A stretch of 64,000 nucleotides of DNA from assembly GCF_000686045.1 (NCBI RefSeq), contig NZ_JMLV01000015.1, positions 7,501-71,500 of the forward strand, written 5' to 3'. Numbering within the stretch: position 1 is the stretch's first letter; each line of letters opens with the position of its first letter. Source of the stretch: Fodinicurvata fenggangensis DSM 21160 (GTDB taxonomy: Bacteria > Pseudomonadota > Alphaproteobacteria > Kiloniellales > DSM-21159). A program made the translations under genes and the position numbers. The notes under the pieces were generated by a model that ran no database searches, was not told the origin of the DNA, and saw nothing but the letters and a program-made list of their open reading frames with translations. Positions 43,739 through 52,333 of this stretch are shown here, piece after piece.

Positions 43739-44688
43739 TACGTCATCTGATTGGTTTGCTTGTCCTGCTGGTTGCCGGCCTGGTGTATCCTTGGATCTTT
43801 CCCAGTGCCTTGACCGTCGGTGTCACGATTCTGCTGTTCGCCGGCTGGGCAACGGCCTGGGATATTCTGGGCGGTTGGGCCGGGCAGGTCAGCCTGGGCC
43901 ATGCCTCCTTTGTCGGGATCGGGGCCTATTTTGTTGCCATTGGCGCAACCGAATACGCCCTGGCGCCCTGGTGGTCCATTCTCATGGCCATTGCGGTTGC
44001 CGCACTGCTTTCCCTGGCTTGGGGGAGGTTGACCTTCAAGCTGCATGGTCCCTACTTCACCCTTTCGACGATTGCCATTGCCGAGATCCTGCGTCTGATT
44101 GCCATCAACGAAGATTGGCTGACAGGCGGCGCAACGGGTGTCTTCATCGACTGGATGCCCACCCCTTTCGGGATCGACCTTTTCGCGCGGGAGGCGCAGT
44201 ACTACCTGGCGCTCGTTTTTGCCGTCGGGGTGATGGCCACGATCATCTGGATCTCGCGCAGCCGCTTTGGCTATCAGCTGCGCGCCGTGCGGGAGGATGA
44301 GAACTCGGCCATGGCGGCTGGCATCGATCCCACGCGCACCAAATTGAAGGCCTTCATGCTTTCTGCGTCTCTTACGGCCGTGGGCGGGGGAATCTATGGA
44401 ATGATGCTCTCGTTCCTGGAACCGCACATCCTGTTCTATCTGCTGCTGTCGGTACAGATTGCTCTTACCGGCATCATTGGTGGACGGGGGACCATCTGGG
44501 GGCCTCTGGTTGGTGCCGTGCTCCTGGTTTCAGCCGGCGAGATTTTCCGGACCAGCTTTGCCGAGGCCAACTTGTTGATCTACGGGATCCTGATCCTGCT
44601 GGTCATTCTGTTCCTGCCCAGCGGCATCATTGGCGAGTTCAACCGGCGCCTGACAAGGAGGCTCTATGCCAGACGCGCTCAAGGCTGA
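43735..44688 (+). CDS. livM: Branched-chain amino acid type permease, LivM
   Basis: A 317-residue second permease of the same importer. The conserved WDILGGWAGQVSLGHASFVGIGAY and FTLSTIAIAEILRLIAIN blocks are LivM-specific, and FGYQLRAVREDENSAMAAGID is its ATPase-contact loop. About nine hydrophobic segments are visible. It overlaps livH at its start by 4 nt and the ATPase gene by 23 nt at its end (livG ATG at 44666, this stop at 44688), which indicates coupled expression. Together with LivH it forms the transmembrane path. Confidence 0.92.
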   Translation: MIRHLIGLLVLLVAGLVYPWIFPSALTVGVTILLFAGWATAWDILGGWAGQVSLGHASFVGIGAYFVAIGATEYALAPWWSILMAIAVAALLSLAWGRLTFKLHGPYFTLSTIAIAEILRLIAINEDWLTGGATGVFIDWMPTPFGIDLFAREAQYYLALVFAVGVMATIIWISRSRFGYQLRAVREDENSAMAAGIDPTRTKLKAFMLSASLTAVGGGIYGMMLSFLEPHILFYLLLSVQIALTGIIGGRGTIWGPLVGAVLLVSAGEIFRTSFAEANLLIYGILILLVILFLPSGIIGEFNRRLTRRLYARRAQG

Positions 44689-45382
44689 GGGGATTACGGT
44701 CCGCTTCGGCGGCGTGGTGGCGGTGGACAATGTCTCCCTGTCGCTGCAACCAAAGGGGATCCTGGGCCTGATCGGCCCCAACGGGGCCGGGAAGACCACG
44801 CTTTTCAATGCGGTCACCGGGTTTGTCCCGATGGACAGTGGCAAGGTGCGCTTCTTCGATCGCGATGTCAGCTCAGAGCCGCCTTACAAGCGGGCCCAGG
44901 CAGGCATGGGACGGACGTTCCAGACCGAACGCCCCTTCGAGGAACTGACGGTGCTTGAGAATGTGCTGGTTTCCGCCTTTCTGAAGGAGCCCCGGCGCAA
45001 GGACGCCGAGAAACTGGCCATGGAGATGCTGAAACGTGTTGAACTGGACGATCGCTACGACCAGCCGGCCGGGGACCTGAACCTTGCGCGCCGGCGCCGG
45101 CTTGAGCTTGCCAAGGCCCTGGCGATCCAGCCCAGGGTCCTGTTCCTGGACGAGGTCATGGCCGGGCTCAACCCGCCCGCCTTGCGCGAGATGATCGGCC
45201 TTGTCCGCAGGCTCAGCCAGGAGGGGCTGGCCATCCTGATGGTGGAGCACATCATGGAAGCCATCATCGAGCTGTCCGACCACGTCATCGTGCTTGCGAG
45301 CGGCCAGAAGATCGCCGAGGGCACGCCTCAGGAGGTCACCAGCAACACGCAGGTCATCGAAGCCTATCTGGGAACGGAATGA
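44666..45382 (+). CDS. livG: Branched-chain amino acid type ATPase, LivG
   Basis: A 238-residue ATPase. Walker A GPNGAGKTT, Q-loop MGRTFQTERPFEELTVLENV, Walker B VLFLDEVMAGLNPPALREM (the LivG form, with Val in place of the usual Pro of DEP) and the switch histidine in LMVEHIMEAI are present. The signature region is unusual: instead of LSYGQQR-type wording it reads NLARRRRLELAKAL, which is a variant known in some LivG proteins but lacks the canonical LSGG glycine pair. Overlaps exist on both sides. Confidence 0.9.
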   Translation: MPDALKAEGITVRFGGVVAVDNVSLSLQPKGILGLIGPNGAGKTTLFNAVTGFVPMDSGKVRFFDRDVSSEPPYKRAQAGMGRTFQTERPFEELTVLENVLVSAFLKEPRRKDAEKLAMEMLKRVELDDRYDQPAGDLNLARRRRLELAKALAIQPRVLFLDEVMAGLNPPALREMIGLVRRLSQEGLAILMVEHIMEAIIELSDHVIVLASGQKIAEGTPQEVTSNTQVIEAYLGTE

Positions 45383-46098
45383 TGTCGCAGCCCATCCTCA
45401 CTGTCGCGCATGTTGACCTAGGCTATGGCAGCCTGAAGGTCGTCTTCGATTTCTCCCTGCAAGTCGCAGAAGGCGAACTGGTGGGCCTTGTCGGTGGCAA
45501 TGGCAGTGGGAAATCCACGGTCCTGCGCGCCATTTCGGGCATGATCCGGCCCTGGAGTGGCCAGATCCTCTTCGATGGCAAAGAGGTCTCCGGTGCCAAG
45601 CCGCACCAGATGGCCATGCGCGGCCTGGCGCATGTGCCCATGGGGCGTCAGTTGTTTCCCAACATGTCGGTTCACGAGAACCTGATGCTGGGCGCCTATC
45701 TGCCGGAGGCGCGGGCCAGGCGTGAGGAAAGCCTTGCGCAAGTCCATGAGCTGTTCCCGGACCTGGCCAAGTACGCGCGTTCGCCTGCCGGCGAGCTGTC
45801 CGGCGGCCAGCAGCAGATGGTGGCAATTGCCAGAGCCCTGATGCTGCGGCCGAAGATGCTGATCATGGACGAGCCCAGCTTGGGCCTCTCGCCTATCCTG
45901 GTGAAGGAAGTCATGGCCTCAATCAGGCGTGTGTCCCAGACGGGCCTGCCCATCCTGCTGGTCGAGCAGAACGTGAAGCAGGTGCTGGCCGTCAGCGATC
46001 GGGCCTATGTCCTGGAAAACGGCAAGCAGGTCCTGGACGGACCCTCCAGGGATCTGGAGGGCGACCCCATGATCAAGAAGGCCTATCTGGGGCTCTGA
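45379..46098 (+). CDS. livF: Branched-chain amino acid type ATPase, LivF
   Basis: A 239-residue ATPase partner of LivG. Walker A GGNGSGKST, Q-loop HVPMGRQLFPNMSVHENL, signature LSGGQQQMV, Walker B MLIMDEPSLGLSPILV and switch residue in LLVEQNVKQ are all canonical LivF forms. Two adjacent ATGs exist at 45379 and 45382. It overlaps livG by 4 nt and closes the five-gene importer operon. The next gene converges from the other strand 33 nt downstream. Confidence 0.92.
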   Translation: MMSQPILTVAHVDLGYGSLKVVFDFSLQVAEGELVGLVGGNGSGKSTVLRAISGMIRPWSGQILFDGKEVSGAKPHQMAMRGLAHVPMGRQLFPNMSVHENLMLGAYLPEARARREESLAQVHELFPDLAKYARSPAGELSGGQQQMVAIARALMLRPKMLIMDEPSLGLSPILVKEVMASIRRVSQTGLPILLVEQNVKQVLAVSDRAYVLENGKQVLDGPSRDLEGDPMIKKAYLGL

Positions 46099-46131
46099 AC
46101 CAAGCAGTAGATGGTTCCCTGGGTGGCGACT

Positions 46132-46464
46132 TCACGCTTCCGCACAGTCGATGCAGCGCGGGACCGTGGGGTCCAGTTCCAGGCGTTTGGGCGCGATCTC
46201 CTCACCACAGGCCACGCAATAACCGAACTCATCCTCCTCGATGCGCTTGAGGGCGGCGTCGATCTTGCGCAGGCGGTTTTGGCGGCGCTGTTCCGAGGCC
46301 TTGGCCATGGCCTGGACCTGCATGGCGTCCATGCGCGACAGCCGGCCCACAGATTGCTGATCCAGTTCCACGGGTCGCCGGTCGGCGCTGGTGCTTTCGG
46401 CTTGCTGCCGCAAGTCTTCACGCTCCTGCAACAGGCGCTGATGATAGTCTTCCACTTCAATCAT
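46132..46464 (-). CDS. DksA/TraR-type C4 zinc-finger protein
   Basis: A 110-residue protein with an N-terminal helical part (about residues 1-75, rich in Arg, Gln and Glu, probably coiled-coil) and a C-terminal four-cysteine zinc finger C-V-A-C-x17-C-I-D-C near residues 82-106, the DksA/TraR arrangement. DksA-like proteins bind in the secondary channel of RNA polymerase and change promoter choice; this short TraR-like form may act with or without ppGpp. The frame one base over does not encode the cysteine pattern. It stands alone between the liv operon and the TonB receptor. Confidence 0.88.
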   Translation of the reverse strand: MIEVEDYHQRLLQEREDLRQQAESTSADRRPVELDQQSVGRLSRMDAMQVQAMAKASEQRRQNRLRKIDAALKRIEEDEFGYCVACGEEIAPKRLELDPTVPRCIDCAEA

Positions 46465-46495
46465 GCTGGCAGGCTAGCCCAGCCCGGCGGCAAGG

Positions 46496-46526
46496 AAAAG
46501 CCCCGCCAGGCGGATGCTGGCGGGGC
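46496..46526 (-). terminator. Intrinsic terminator of the TonB-dependent receptor gene
   Basis: Read on the reverse strand, a 10-bp stem (GCCCCGCCAG pairing with CTGGCGGGGC, 46500-46526) is followed by TTTT (46496-46499). It lies 27 nt past the receptor stop codon and before the zinc-finger gene. Confidence 0.75.
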
Positions 46527-46553
46527 CTGTTCGTCGCGGGTACGCGCCTGTCT

Positions 46554-48521
46554 TCAGAAGGTCAGGTTGGCGCCCAGAAAGACCGTACGTCCACGTTCGT
46601 TGAAGGTATAATCATCGTCGGGATCGTCGGTGCGCGTGTCGAAGATGTTGGTGACACCACCGCGCAGCTCGAAACTGTCGGTGAAGCGGTGGTTGATGCC
46701 GATGTCAAAGAGGGCATAGCCCGGAATGTCATCGCCCTTGCCGCTGCGATCATAGGTGCGCTGCTGGCCGGTGTATTCGCCACGCATAAAGGCCGTGGTC
46801 CGGTCGTTGATGAACCAGTCGAAGCGTCCATTGATCGTGTGGCGCGGGCGGTTGGAAAGCAGCTTGTCGGTTTCCCGATTGCGCGCATCCAGGAAGGTGT
46901 AGTTCGCCGTGACGCGGCCGAAGTCGAAGATGTCGTGGTTGGCGGTCACCTCGATGCCCCGGATGCGGGCTTCTTCGATATTGATGGGATGGTAAGTGCC
47001 ACCGTCGCCTTGACGCGGTATGTCGATCAGGTCGTCCACGTCATTCTGAAAGACTGTCAGGGATGTACCCCAAGCAGGTTTGTCGTATGCAATCGACAAC
47101 TCATAATTCGTGCTTGTCTCAGGCTCAAGGTCTGGATTGCCTTCAATGGTACAGGCGCCCCTGCAGCTTGTAACAACCGAGTCCTGACTGAGCTGTCTGA
47201 GTGTTGGGGCCTTGAAGCCGGTACTGATTCCTCCCTTCAAAGTAAGGGCATCCATTGGCCTGTAAACCAGGTACCCACGGGGTGTCAGATGCGTTCCGAA
47301 ATACTTGTTGTTGTCCAGGCGCGCGCCTAGCAGGAGGGATAGTTTTTCGGTGATCATGATATCGTCCTGCAGGTAGACGGCCTGCTGGTGTGTGCTTGCT
47401 CCGCCGCTATCGAATTCTCCGGGTGCTTCAAGGTCGACCCAGCGTGCTTCACCGCCAATAGTGAAGTAGTGCCTGCCCCAGGGAGCAGAGATATTGCCTT
47501 CAAGAGTGTAGTTGTTCTGAACCAGCTTGTCCTCACCGCTGGTCGGTTCGCTGCGTTCCCAGTAGGCGCGCAGTTCACTTTGCCCCCAATCCCAATCACC
47601 GCGATGTGTGAAGGATGCATCATCACGGATCACTGTGGAATCCATCTCGTCATAGCTGTTGAAATAGAACTTTCCATGGCGGCGTTGATAGCTGCGCCCG
47701 TATTCTGCCTCCACAGTATTTTCTTCATCGGGAGTCCAGGTCAGACGTACACGACCACTATGGTCCTGCCGTCCTTCCAGAGTTGTCAGGTTCTTCCGGT
47801 TGATGTCCGTGCCGGAAATGGTTTCGTTGTCGTAGGCTTTCCAGATTTCCCTCTTGCTCAGGCCACCAAGTACTGTAAGCCCAAGCTTTCCAGGAACAAT
47901 CGGACCGCTCAGGTAGAGGCTGCTGCGATACTCCTGTCCTCCGTCTCCTTCCAACGGGCTCTGGATCTGGGTATCAATGCTGCCGCGCCATTCCTGGGCG
48001 TCCGGTTTGGTAATGATGTTGATGACACCGCCCAGGGCATCCGAGCCATAGAGGGAGGACATGCCGCCGCGAACCACCTCGATGCGCTCAATGGCCTCCA
48101 CCGGCAACAGTCCGAGGTCATAATCGTTGTGGCGGAACACAGCCTCGCGGGAATTCACCCGCTTTCCATCCAGCAGGATCAGGGTGTAGCTGGAATCCAT
48201 GCCGCGAATGCTGACTTCCCTTCGACCCTGGCTGCCAGCAGTCAGGCTGATCCCGGGCAGGTGACGCACGGCATCGCTGACGTCACCGACCGGGGCGGTC
48301 TTCAGCTCCTCGCCCGTCACCACGCTGATCGAGGCCGGGGCATCCGAGATGTTCTGTTCCGAGCGGGTGGCCGTGACAACGATGGGCTCCAGGGTCGCCT
48401 CGCTGTCCGTCTCCTGCGCCTGGGCCAGCGGGATCATGGCGGTAGGCAGGAACGCCAGCGCGGGCAGGAGGGCCCGGAGAACAGTGAGTCGCAAATGCGG
48501 ATAAGTCGCTTTCTCAATCAA
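46554..48521 (-). CDS. TonB-dependent outer-membrane receptor, siderophore type
   Basis: A 655-residue receptor. A signal peptide (about residues 1-35) precedes a TonB-box-like EPIVVTATR segment and the plug domain (about 45-160) with ISVVTGEELK, RGMDSSYTLILLDGKRVNSRE and GSDALGGVINIITKPD. A 22-strand barrel follows, ending in the outer-membrane insertion phenylalanine (ANLTF). The layout is close to catecholate siderophore/colicin receptors (FepA/CirA-like). A cysteine pair in TSCRGACTIEG probably forms a loop disulfide. No Fur box is confidently seen upstream and no iron-siderophore permease is nearby. The middle of the gene has noticeably lower GC than its two ends. Confidence 0.9.
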   Translation of the reverse strand: MIEKATYPHLRLTVLRALLPALAFLPTAMIPLAQAQETDSEATLEPIVVTATRSEQNISDAPASISVVTGEELKTAPVGDVSDAVRHLPGISLTAGSQGRREVSIRGMDSSYTLILLDGKRVNSREAVFRHNDYDLGLLPVEAIERIEVVRGGMSSLYGSDALGGVINIITKPDAQEWRGSIDTQIQSPLEGDGGQEYRSSLYLSGPIVPGKLGLTVLGGLSKREIWKAYDNETISGTDINRKNLTTLEGRQDHSGRVRLTWTPDEENTVEAEYGRSYQRRHGKFYFNSYDEMDSTVIRDDASFTHRGDWDWGQSELRAYWERSEPTSGEDKLVQNNYTLEGNISAPWGRHYFTIGGEARWVDLEAPGEFDSGGASTHQQAVYLQDDIMITEKLSLLLGARLDNNKYFGTHLTPRGYLVYRPMDALTLKGGISTGFKAPTLRQLSQDSVVTSCRGACTIEGNPDLEPETSTNYELSIAYDKPAWGTSLTVFQNDVDDLIDIPRQGDGGTYHPINIEEARIRGIEVTANHDIFDFGRVTANYTFLDARNRETDKLLSNRPRHTINGRFDWFINDRTTAFMRGEYTGQQRTYDRSGKGDDIPGYALFDIGINHRFTDSFELRGGVTNIFDTRTDDPDDDYTFNERGRTVFLGANLTF

Positions 48522-48794
48522 TGAAACTTCCCCTCTAGGTGTGACTGCCGATTGCAGGGAAGCTGAACAGAATCCACCCCTGTCCCTGACCCGCTTTCAT
48601 GAGCACGGCGGGATCGAGATTACGCTGTGGCTGATGTCCCCTGCCATCTGCAGCGATAGGCTGTGCGGGGAGCTATAACGGCTCTATTGGTGCAAATGCA
48701 ACTGACTCTTAATAAAAGGGCAACAGGGCTGCGTCACGCGCATGGCTGACCGACAGGGATTTAGCGGCCGGACCCACTTGGGACACCAGGTGGT

Positions 48795-51290
48795 TCATTC
48801 CCCATCGCCGTCGCGGTCGGGACCATCGGCTTCGGTGGATATCTCGCCACGATGCTGGTTGCCCTGTTGCTTACGATTGCTGTCTTCCTGGCTCACCTCT
48901 GCTGGCTTCTGCGGTGGTCCCTGCCGCGGATCCGTGCCTGAACGGTGCAGGTAGATGTCCTGTTGCGGGAAGGGCATCTGGATGCCGTTTTCGCGGAAGC
49001 TATCGTCGATGGCGAAGTGCAAATCCGTCTTTACGTCCAGGTAGCGATCGGTTTCCCGGATATAGCAGCGCAGTTCGAATTCGAGAGCCGATTCGCCAAA
49101 GGCGTTGAAGAGGACGTAAGGTTCGGGAAACGCCAGGATATCGTCAATATCTTTGGTGCTGTCGAGCAGTAGCTGCTGGACCTTCCGGGTGTCCTCACCG
49201 TAGTAGATGCGTAGCGGAATGATGATGCGCGCGATGCGGTTCTTGTGGGTCCAGTTGGTGACCGGCGAGGCGATCAGATCCGAGTTGGGCACGATGACCG
49301 CGGAGCGATCGAAGGTCTCGATTTCCGTGGAGCGCACCGAGATGTGGCGCACCATGCCTTCGTTGGGGCCCACCACCACCCAGTCGCCCACCTTGATGGG
49401 CCGTTCGATCAACAGCAGCAGGCCGGCCACGAAGTTCTCCACCACGGTGCGCAGGCCAAAGCCGATTCCGACCGACAGGGCGCCGGCCACCAGGGCCAGG
49501 TTCGACAGGCTGATGCCCAGGGTCGCGATGGCCAGGATCAGGGCTACGATCACGCCTATGTAGCTGATGCCGGCTGAGATGGAGTTTCGAATCCCGTAAT
49601 CCAGGTAGGTGTTCGGCAGCATCTTTTCCGACAGCCAGCGGCGGACCAGGCCCGAAGCAAAAAGACCGAGGGTCAGGACCAGGATGGCAAAGAGGATGTC
49701 GACAAGCGAGATGGTGACTTCGCCAAGCTTGAATCCGGTCAGCAGCTGTTCGGCCCAGAGCGTCACGATGGTGGACGGCACGCCGTAGACAAGCAGCAGG
49801 AGATAGAGCGTCGGCAGGATCAGCAGGACGTCGATCACCAGCCCGCCCCAGAACAGCGTCAGCTGGTGTCGGGTTTCATCCTCGGGTTCATCGGAACGCC
49901 TGCGATGCGCCAGCCTGAGAAGGTGCGCCAGTGCCTCGCGGAAGACCAGGCGCAGCAGCAGCAGGAAGCCGACTAGTACCCCGGTCACGATGATGCGGGT
50001 CTGCAGGAATTCCGCCAGCCGGCTGTAGCCCGCCAGCGCCAGGAAGGGCGTGGCGGAGACGATCATGATCAGCAGGAAGCGGCCCGCATTCCAGCTGGAT
50101 GAACCGAATCCTTCCTCGGGGTTGGTCCAGTAACGGTTGGGCGTCAGCGAGAGCAGCAGGATGGCAATCACCGTATTGTCCAACAGGACGAAGCTGGAGC
50201 GCAGAGCGGGCGTAAAGGCTTCGGCCTCGATGGCGGCGGTCTGCAGGGCTGCTGTGGCGGAGAAGATCGCGGCAACCAGGAAGATGCGATTGTAGAGGAC
50301 CTGGGCTCCCAAGGCCGTGACCGGCATGATGCGCCAGGCCGGCCGCCGGGGGGATAGCGCAGCCCGCGCCATGCCGGTCACCAGGATGAAGCCGGTGACG
50401 GCGGCCGCCAGGATATAGAGCAGCGTTGCGAAATAGCCGGTCAGGACCTGCTGCAGGTAGAGGATGGTGATGGCAATCGAGATGGCCAGCGCCGGGAAGA
50501 TGGCCCGGGCCACGCCATCGGACACGGTGGCCACGATCCGGCGCGAATAGCCCGGATCCTCTTCTTCCGGATCGCGGCCGAAGCGCCGGGTCAGCCAATA
50601 GCGGATGGGCCAGGCGACCAGGAAGGCCAGGGTCGGAATCCCGAAGAGGTAGAGATAGGGCAGGAGGCCTTGCGTCCCGAACTTGGCAGTTTCCTCGGCC
50701 CATTCAACGGGGGCGGCCGTTATCTGGCCAAGGAAAGCCACCGCATCCTGCGCCGCCTGCTGCCAGACGCTGGGCCAGATGGGCGCGGGCGTGCGGGTCA
50801 GCACCTCCTCCTGCAGGCGCTGTCGCTCGCGGCTGGCGATGTCCTGAAGGAATTCGTTGGAGCGCACACGGACCAGAGCCGCCTGCCGCACGCGGGCGCG
50901 GATGGTGCTGCTGCGTTCGTTCAGGTCTTCCCGCGTCTGCTGGATTTCCGGGTTTTCCGGAGGTGCATCCTCGCCAGGGGGCTCGCCCAGGCTTTCCAAC
51001 TGGTCTTCCAGCGGGGACAGCCGGCTTTCGGCTTCCTTCTGCCGGGTTTCGGATTCCGACTGGATCTCGCGCAGCTTGCCCTTCAGCGCTTCTTCTTCCT
51101 GGGGTGAGATGTCGCCCTGCTGGCGCAGTTTCCGCTCGGCCTCCTGCAGGACGCTTTCCCACCTGTTGAACTGGTTGTCGAACGAGGGTTCGCCTCCAGG
51201 ACCCTGGGCTGATGCAGCCAAGGAAAGCAGCAGCGTCAAAAGGAAAGGAAGGAGCAGGCCTGTACGCATTGCGGTCCGTTCGGCTTTCAT
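48795..51290 (-). CDS. Large MscS-family mechanosensitive channel
   Basis: An 831-residue protein. A signal peptide (to about residue 28) is followed by an acidic/Gln-rich coiled-coil periplasmic part (about 35-170), then roughly ten membrane segments, then the MscS core: a pore-lining helix with LVAGALSVGIGFGLRTVVENFVAGLLLLIERP, the beta domain KVGDWVVVGPNEGMVRHISVRSTEIETFDRSAVIVPNSDL and the C-terminal alpha-beta domain. This matches the multi-helix MscK/YbdG-type group, which releases solutes under hypo-osmotic shock. The polar C-tail (QGNQHRGEISTEADGPDRDGDGE) is likely disordered. It is leftward, 273 nt before the receptor gene. Confidence 0.9.
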   Translation of the reverse strand: MKAERTAMRTGLLLPFLLTLLLSLAASAQGPGGEPSFDNQFNRWESVLQEAERKLRQQGDISPQEEEALKGKLREIQSESETRQKEAESRLSPLEDQLESLGEPPGEDAPPENPEIQQTREDLNERSSTIRARVRQAALVRVRSNEFLQDIASRERQRLQEEVLTRTPAPIWPSVWQQAAQDAVAFLGQITAAPVEWAEETAKFGTQGLLPYLYLFGIPTLAFLVAWPIRYWLTRRFGRDPEEEDPGYSRRIVATVSDGVARAIFPALAISIAITILYLQQVLTGYFATLLYILAAAVTGFILVTGMARAALSPRRPAWRIMPVTALGAQVLYNRIFLVAAIFSATAALQTAAIEAEAFTPALRSSFVLLDNTVIAILLLSLTPNRYWTNPEEGFGSSSWNAGRFLLIMIVSATPFLALAGYSRLAEFLQTRIIVTGVLVGFLLLLRLVFREALAHLLRLAHRRRSDEPEDETRHQLTLFWGGLVIDVLLILPTLYLLLLVYGVPSTIVTLWAEQLLTGFKLGEVTISLVDILFAILVLTLGLFASGLVRRWLSEKMLPNTYLDYGIRNSISAGISYIGVIVALILAIATLGISLSNLALVAGALSVGIGFGLRTVVENFVAGLLLLIERPIKVGDWVVVGPNEGMVRHISVRSTEIETFDRSAVIVPNSDLIASPVTNWTHKNRIARIIIPLRIYYGEDTRKVQQLLLDSTKDIDDILAFPEPYVLFNAFGESALEFELRCYIRETDRYLDVKTDLHFAIDDSFRENGIQMPFPQQDIYLHRSGTDPRQGPPQKPAEVSQEDSNRKQQGNQHRGEISTEADGPDRDGDGE

Positions 51291-51470
51291 TCAGGCAATG
51301 GCCAAGAGGTAGTGCCCATCTTTGTCAGAAACAGGGCGCTTTTTCCATGAAATACAACTCGTTGCCGTCTGCCCGATATGCGCACGAGGGCAGGCGGCTT
51401 TCATCAATAGGTCACGAAACTGCTGTAGAAGATCTGCCCGGGTTTTCGGACAGGTTCGGGCATGACGTCT

Positions 51471-52187
51471 TTACAGTTCCACGAACAGGTTCACGCGCAG
51501 CGCGGAAAAGCGGGTCAGGCTGTACTCGATGGGCTTGCCCCTGGCGTCCACGTTGATGCTTTCCACCGTCAGGACCGGTTGGTTGCGTGGTTGCTGAAGG
51601 TGCCGGGCTTCGTCGTCGGCCGGCAGCGCAGCACCGATCCGGCTGTTCTTGCGGAAGTAATCCTCGACCCCCTGGGCCGCCAGGGCCTTCGTGATCGAGT
51701 CCGTCTTCTCATACTCCTCCAGCATCCGCGGAAGCCGTGCCTGCGAGAAGTAGTGGGCAGCGATGCTGACGGGCTTGTCATCCACCACGCCCACGCGTTC
51801 GATCAGGAAGACCGGCGTGCCGGCACGGATGGACAGGCCGCGGGCGACCTCGGCCTCGGCAGGCAGGGAGAGCGCGCGCAGGGTATGTCCGCCCGGATGG
51901 CGCTGCAGGCGCAGGATGTTCTCGGTAAAGCGCGTGCGCCGGCCGACGGGGTAATCCACCATCTGTTCCTGGACATAGGTGCCGCGCCCCTGTTCCACGC
52001 GCACGGCGCCGCTTTCCTGAAGGGCGCCCACGGCCCGGCGCAGGGTGTGGCGGTTCACCTTGAAGCGTTCCGCCAGTTCGGCTTCATTGGGCAGGCGTTC
52101 GCCCGGCTTGTAGATGCCGCGGGCAATATCCTCCTGGAGTTTCTGCTGTATCTGTCGCCACAGGGCGACACCGTTGCCTCGGTTCAT
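51471..52187 (-). CDS. phnF: Phosphonate-locus GntR regulator PhnF
   Basis: A 238-residue regulator of the HutC branch of GntR. The N-terminal reading head is ALWRQIQQKLQEDIARGIYKPGERLPNEAELAERFKVNRHTLRRAVGALQESGAV; the C-terminal UTRA ligand domain (about 85-235) has PAEAEVARGLSIRAGTPVFLIERVGVVDDKPVSIAAHYF. This is the C-P lyase-associated PhnF pattern. It is divergent from the DUF1045-HD pair, and a HutC-type CGTCTAGACG site lies at the distant phnG promoter, so it probably represses the phn operon until phosphonate or phosphate limitation is sensed. The intergenic gap here holds a different palindrome. Confidence 0.9.
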   Translation of the reverse strand: MNRGNGVALWRQIQQKLQEDIARGIYKPGERLPNEAELAERFKVNRHTLRRAVGALQESGAVRVEQGRGTYVQEQMVDYPVGRRTRFTENILRLQRHPGGHTLRALSLPAEAEVARGLSIRAGTPVFLIERVGVVDDKPVSIAAHYFSQARLPRMLEEYEKTDSITKALAAQGVEDYFRKNSRIGAALPADDEARHLQQPRNQPVLTVESINVDARGKPIEYSLTRFSALRVNLFVEL

Positions 52188-52259
52188 GCGATGGGTCCGT
52201 CTCGGTGCCGGGGAGCGTCTGCGTCCGGCATGTCTGCAGCCATATAGAGTACCGTCTTT

Positions 52260-52274
52260 CCTGCGAGTCGCAGG
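52260..52274. repeat. Perfect 7-1-7 palindrome in the phnF / DUF1045 gap
   Basis: CCTGCGA-G-TCGCAGG. It sits in the 146-nt gap between phnF and the plus-strand phosphonate pair and may be an operator or a leader hairpin. It does not match the HutC-type consensus. Confidence 0.45.
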
Positions 52275-52333
52275 ACTGTTGTTTGAACAACCCGGCCCGG
52301 GCTGGCAAGCCCTGATGGATAGGGAAAGAGCTG

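Noticed and set aside
48522-48794. Possible cobalamin riboswitch or Fur box upstream of the TonB-dependent receptor.
   Set aside because: No B12-box-like stretch and no convincing Fur palindrome could be found; the 273-nt gap shows nothing else I can support.
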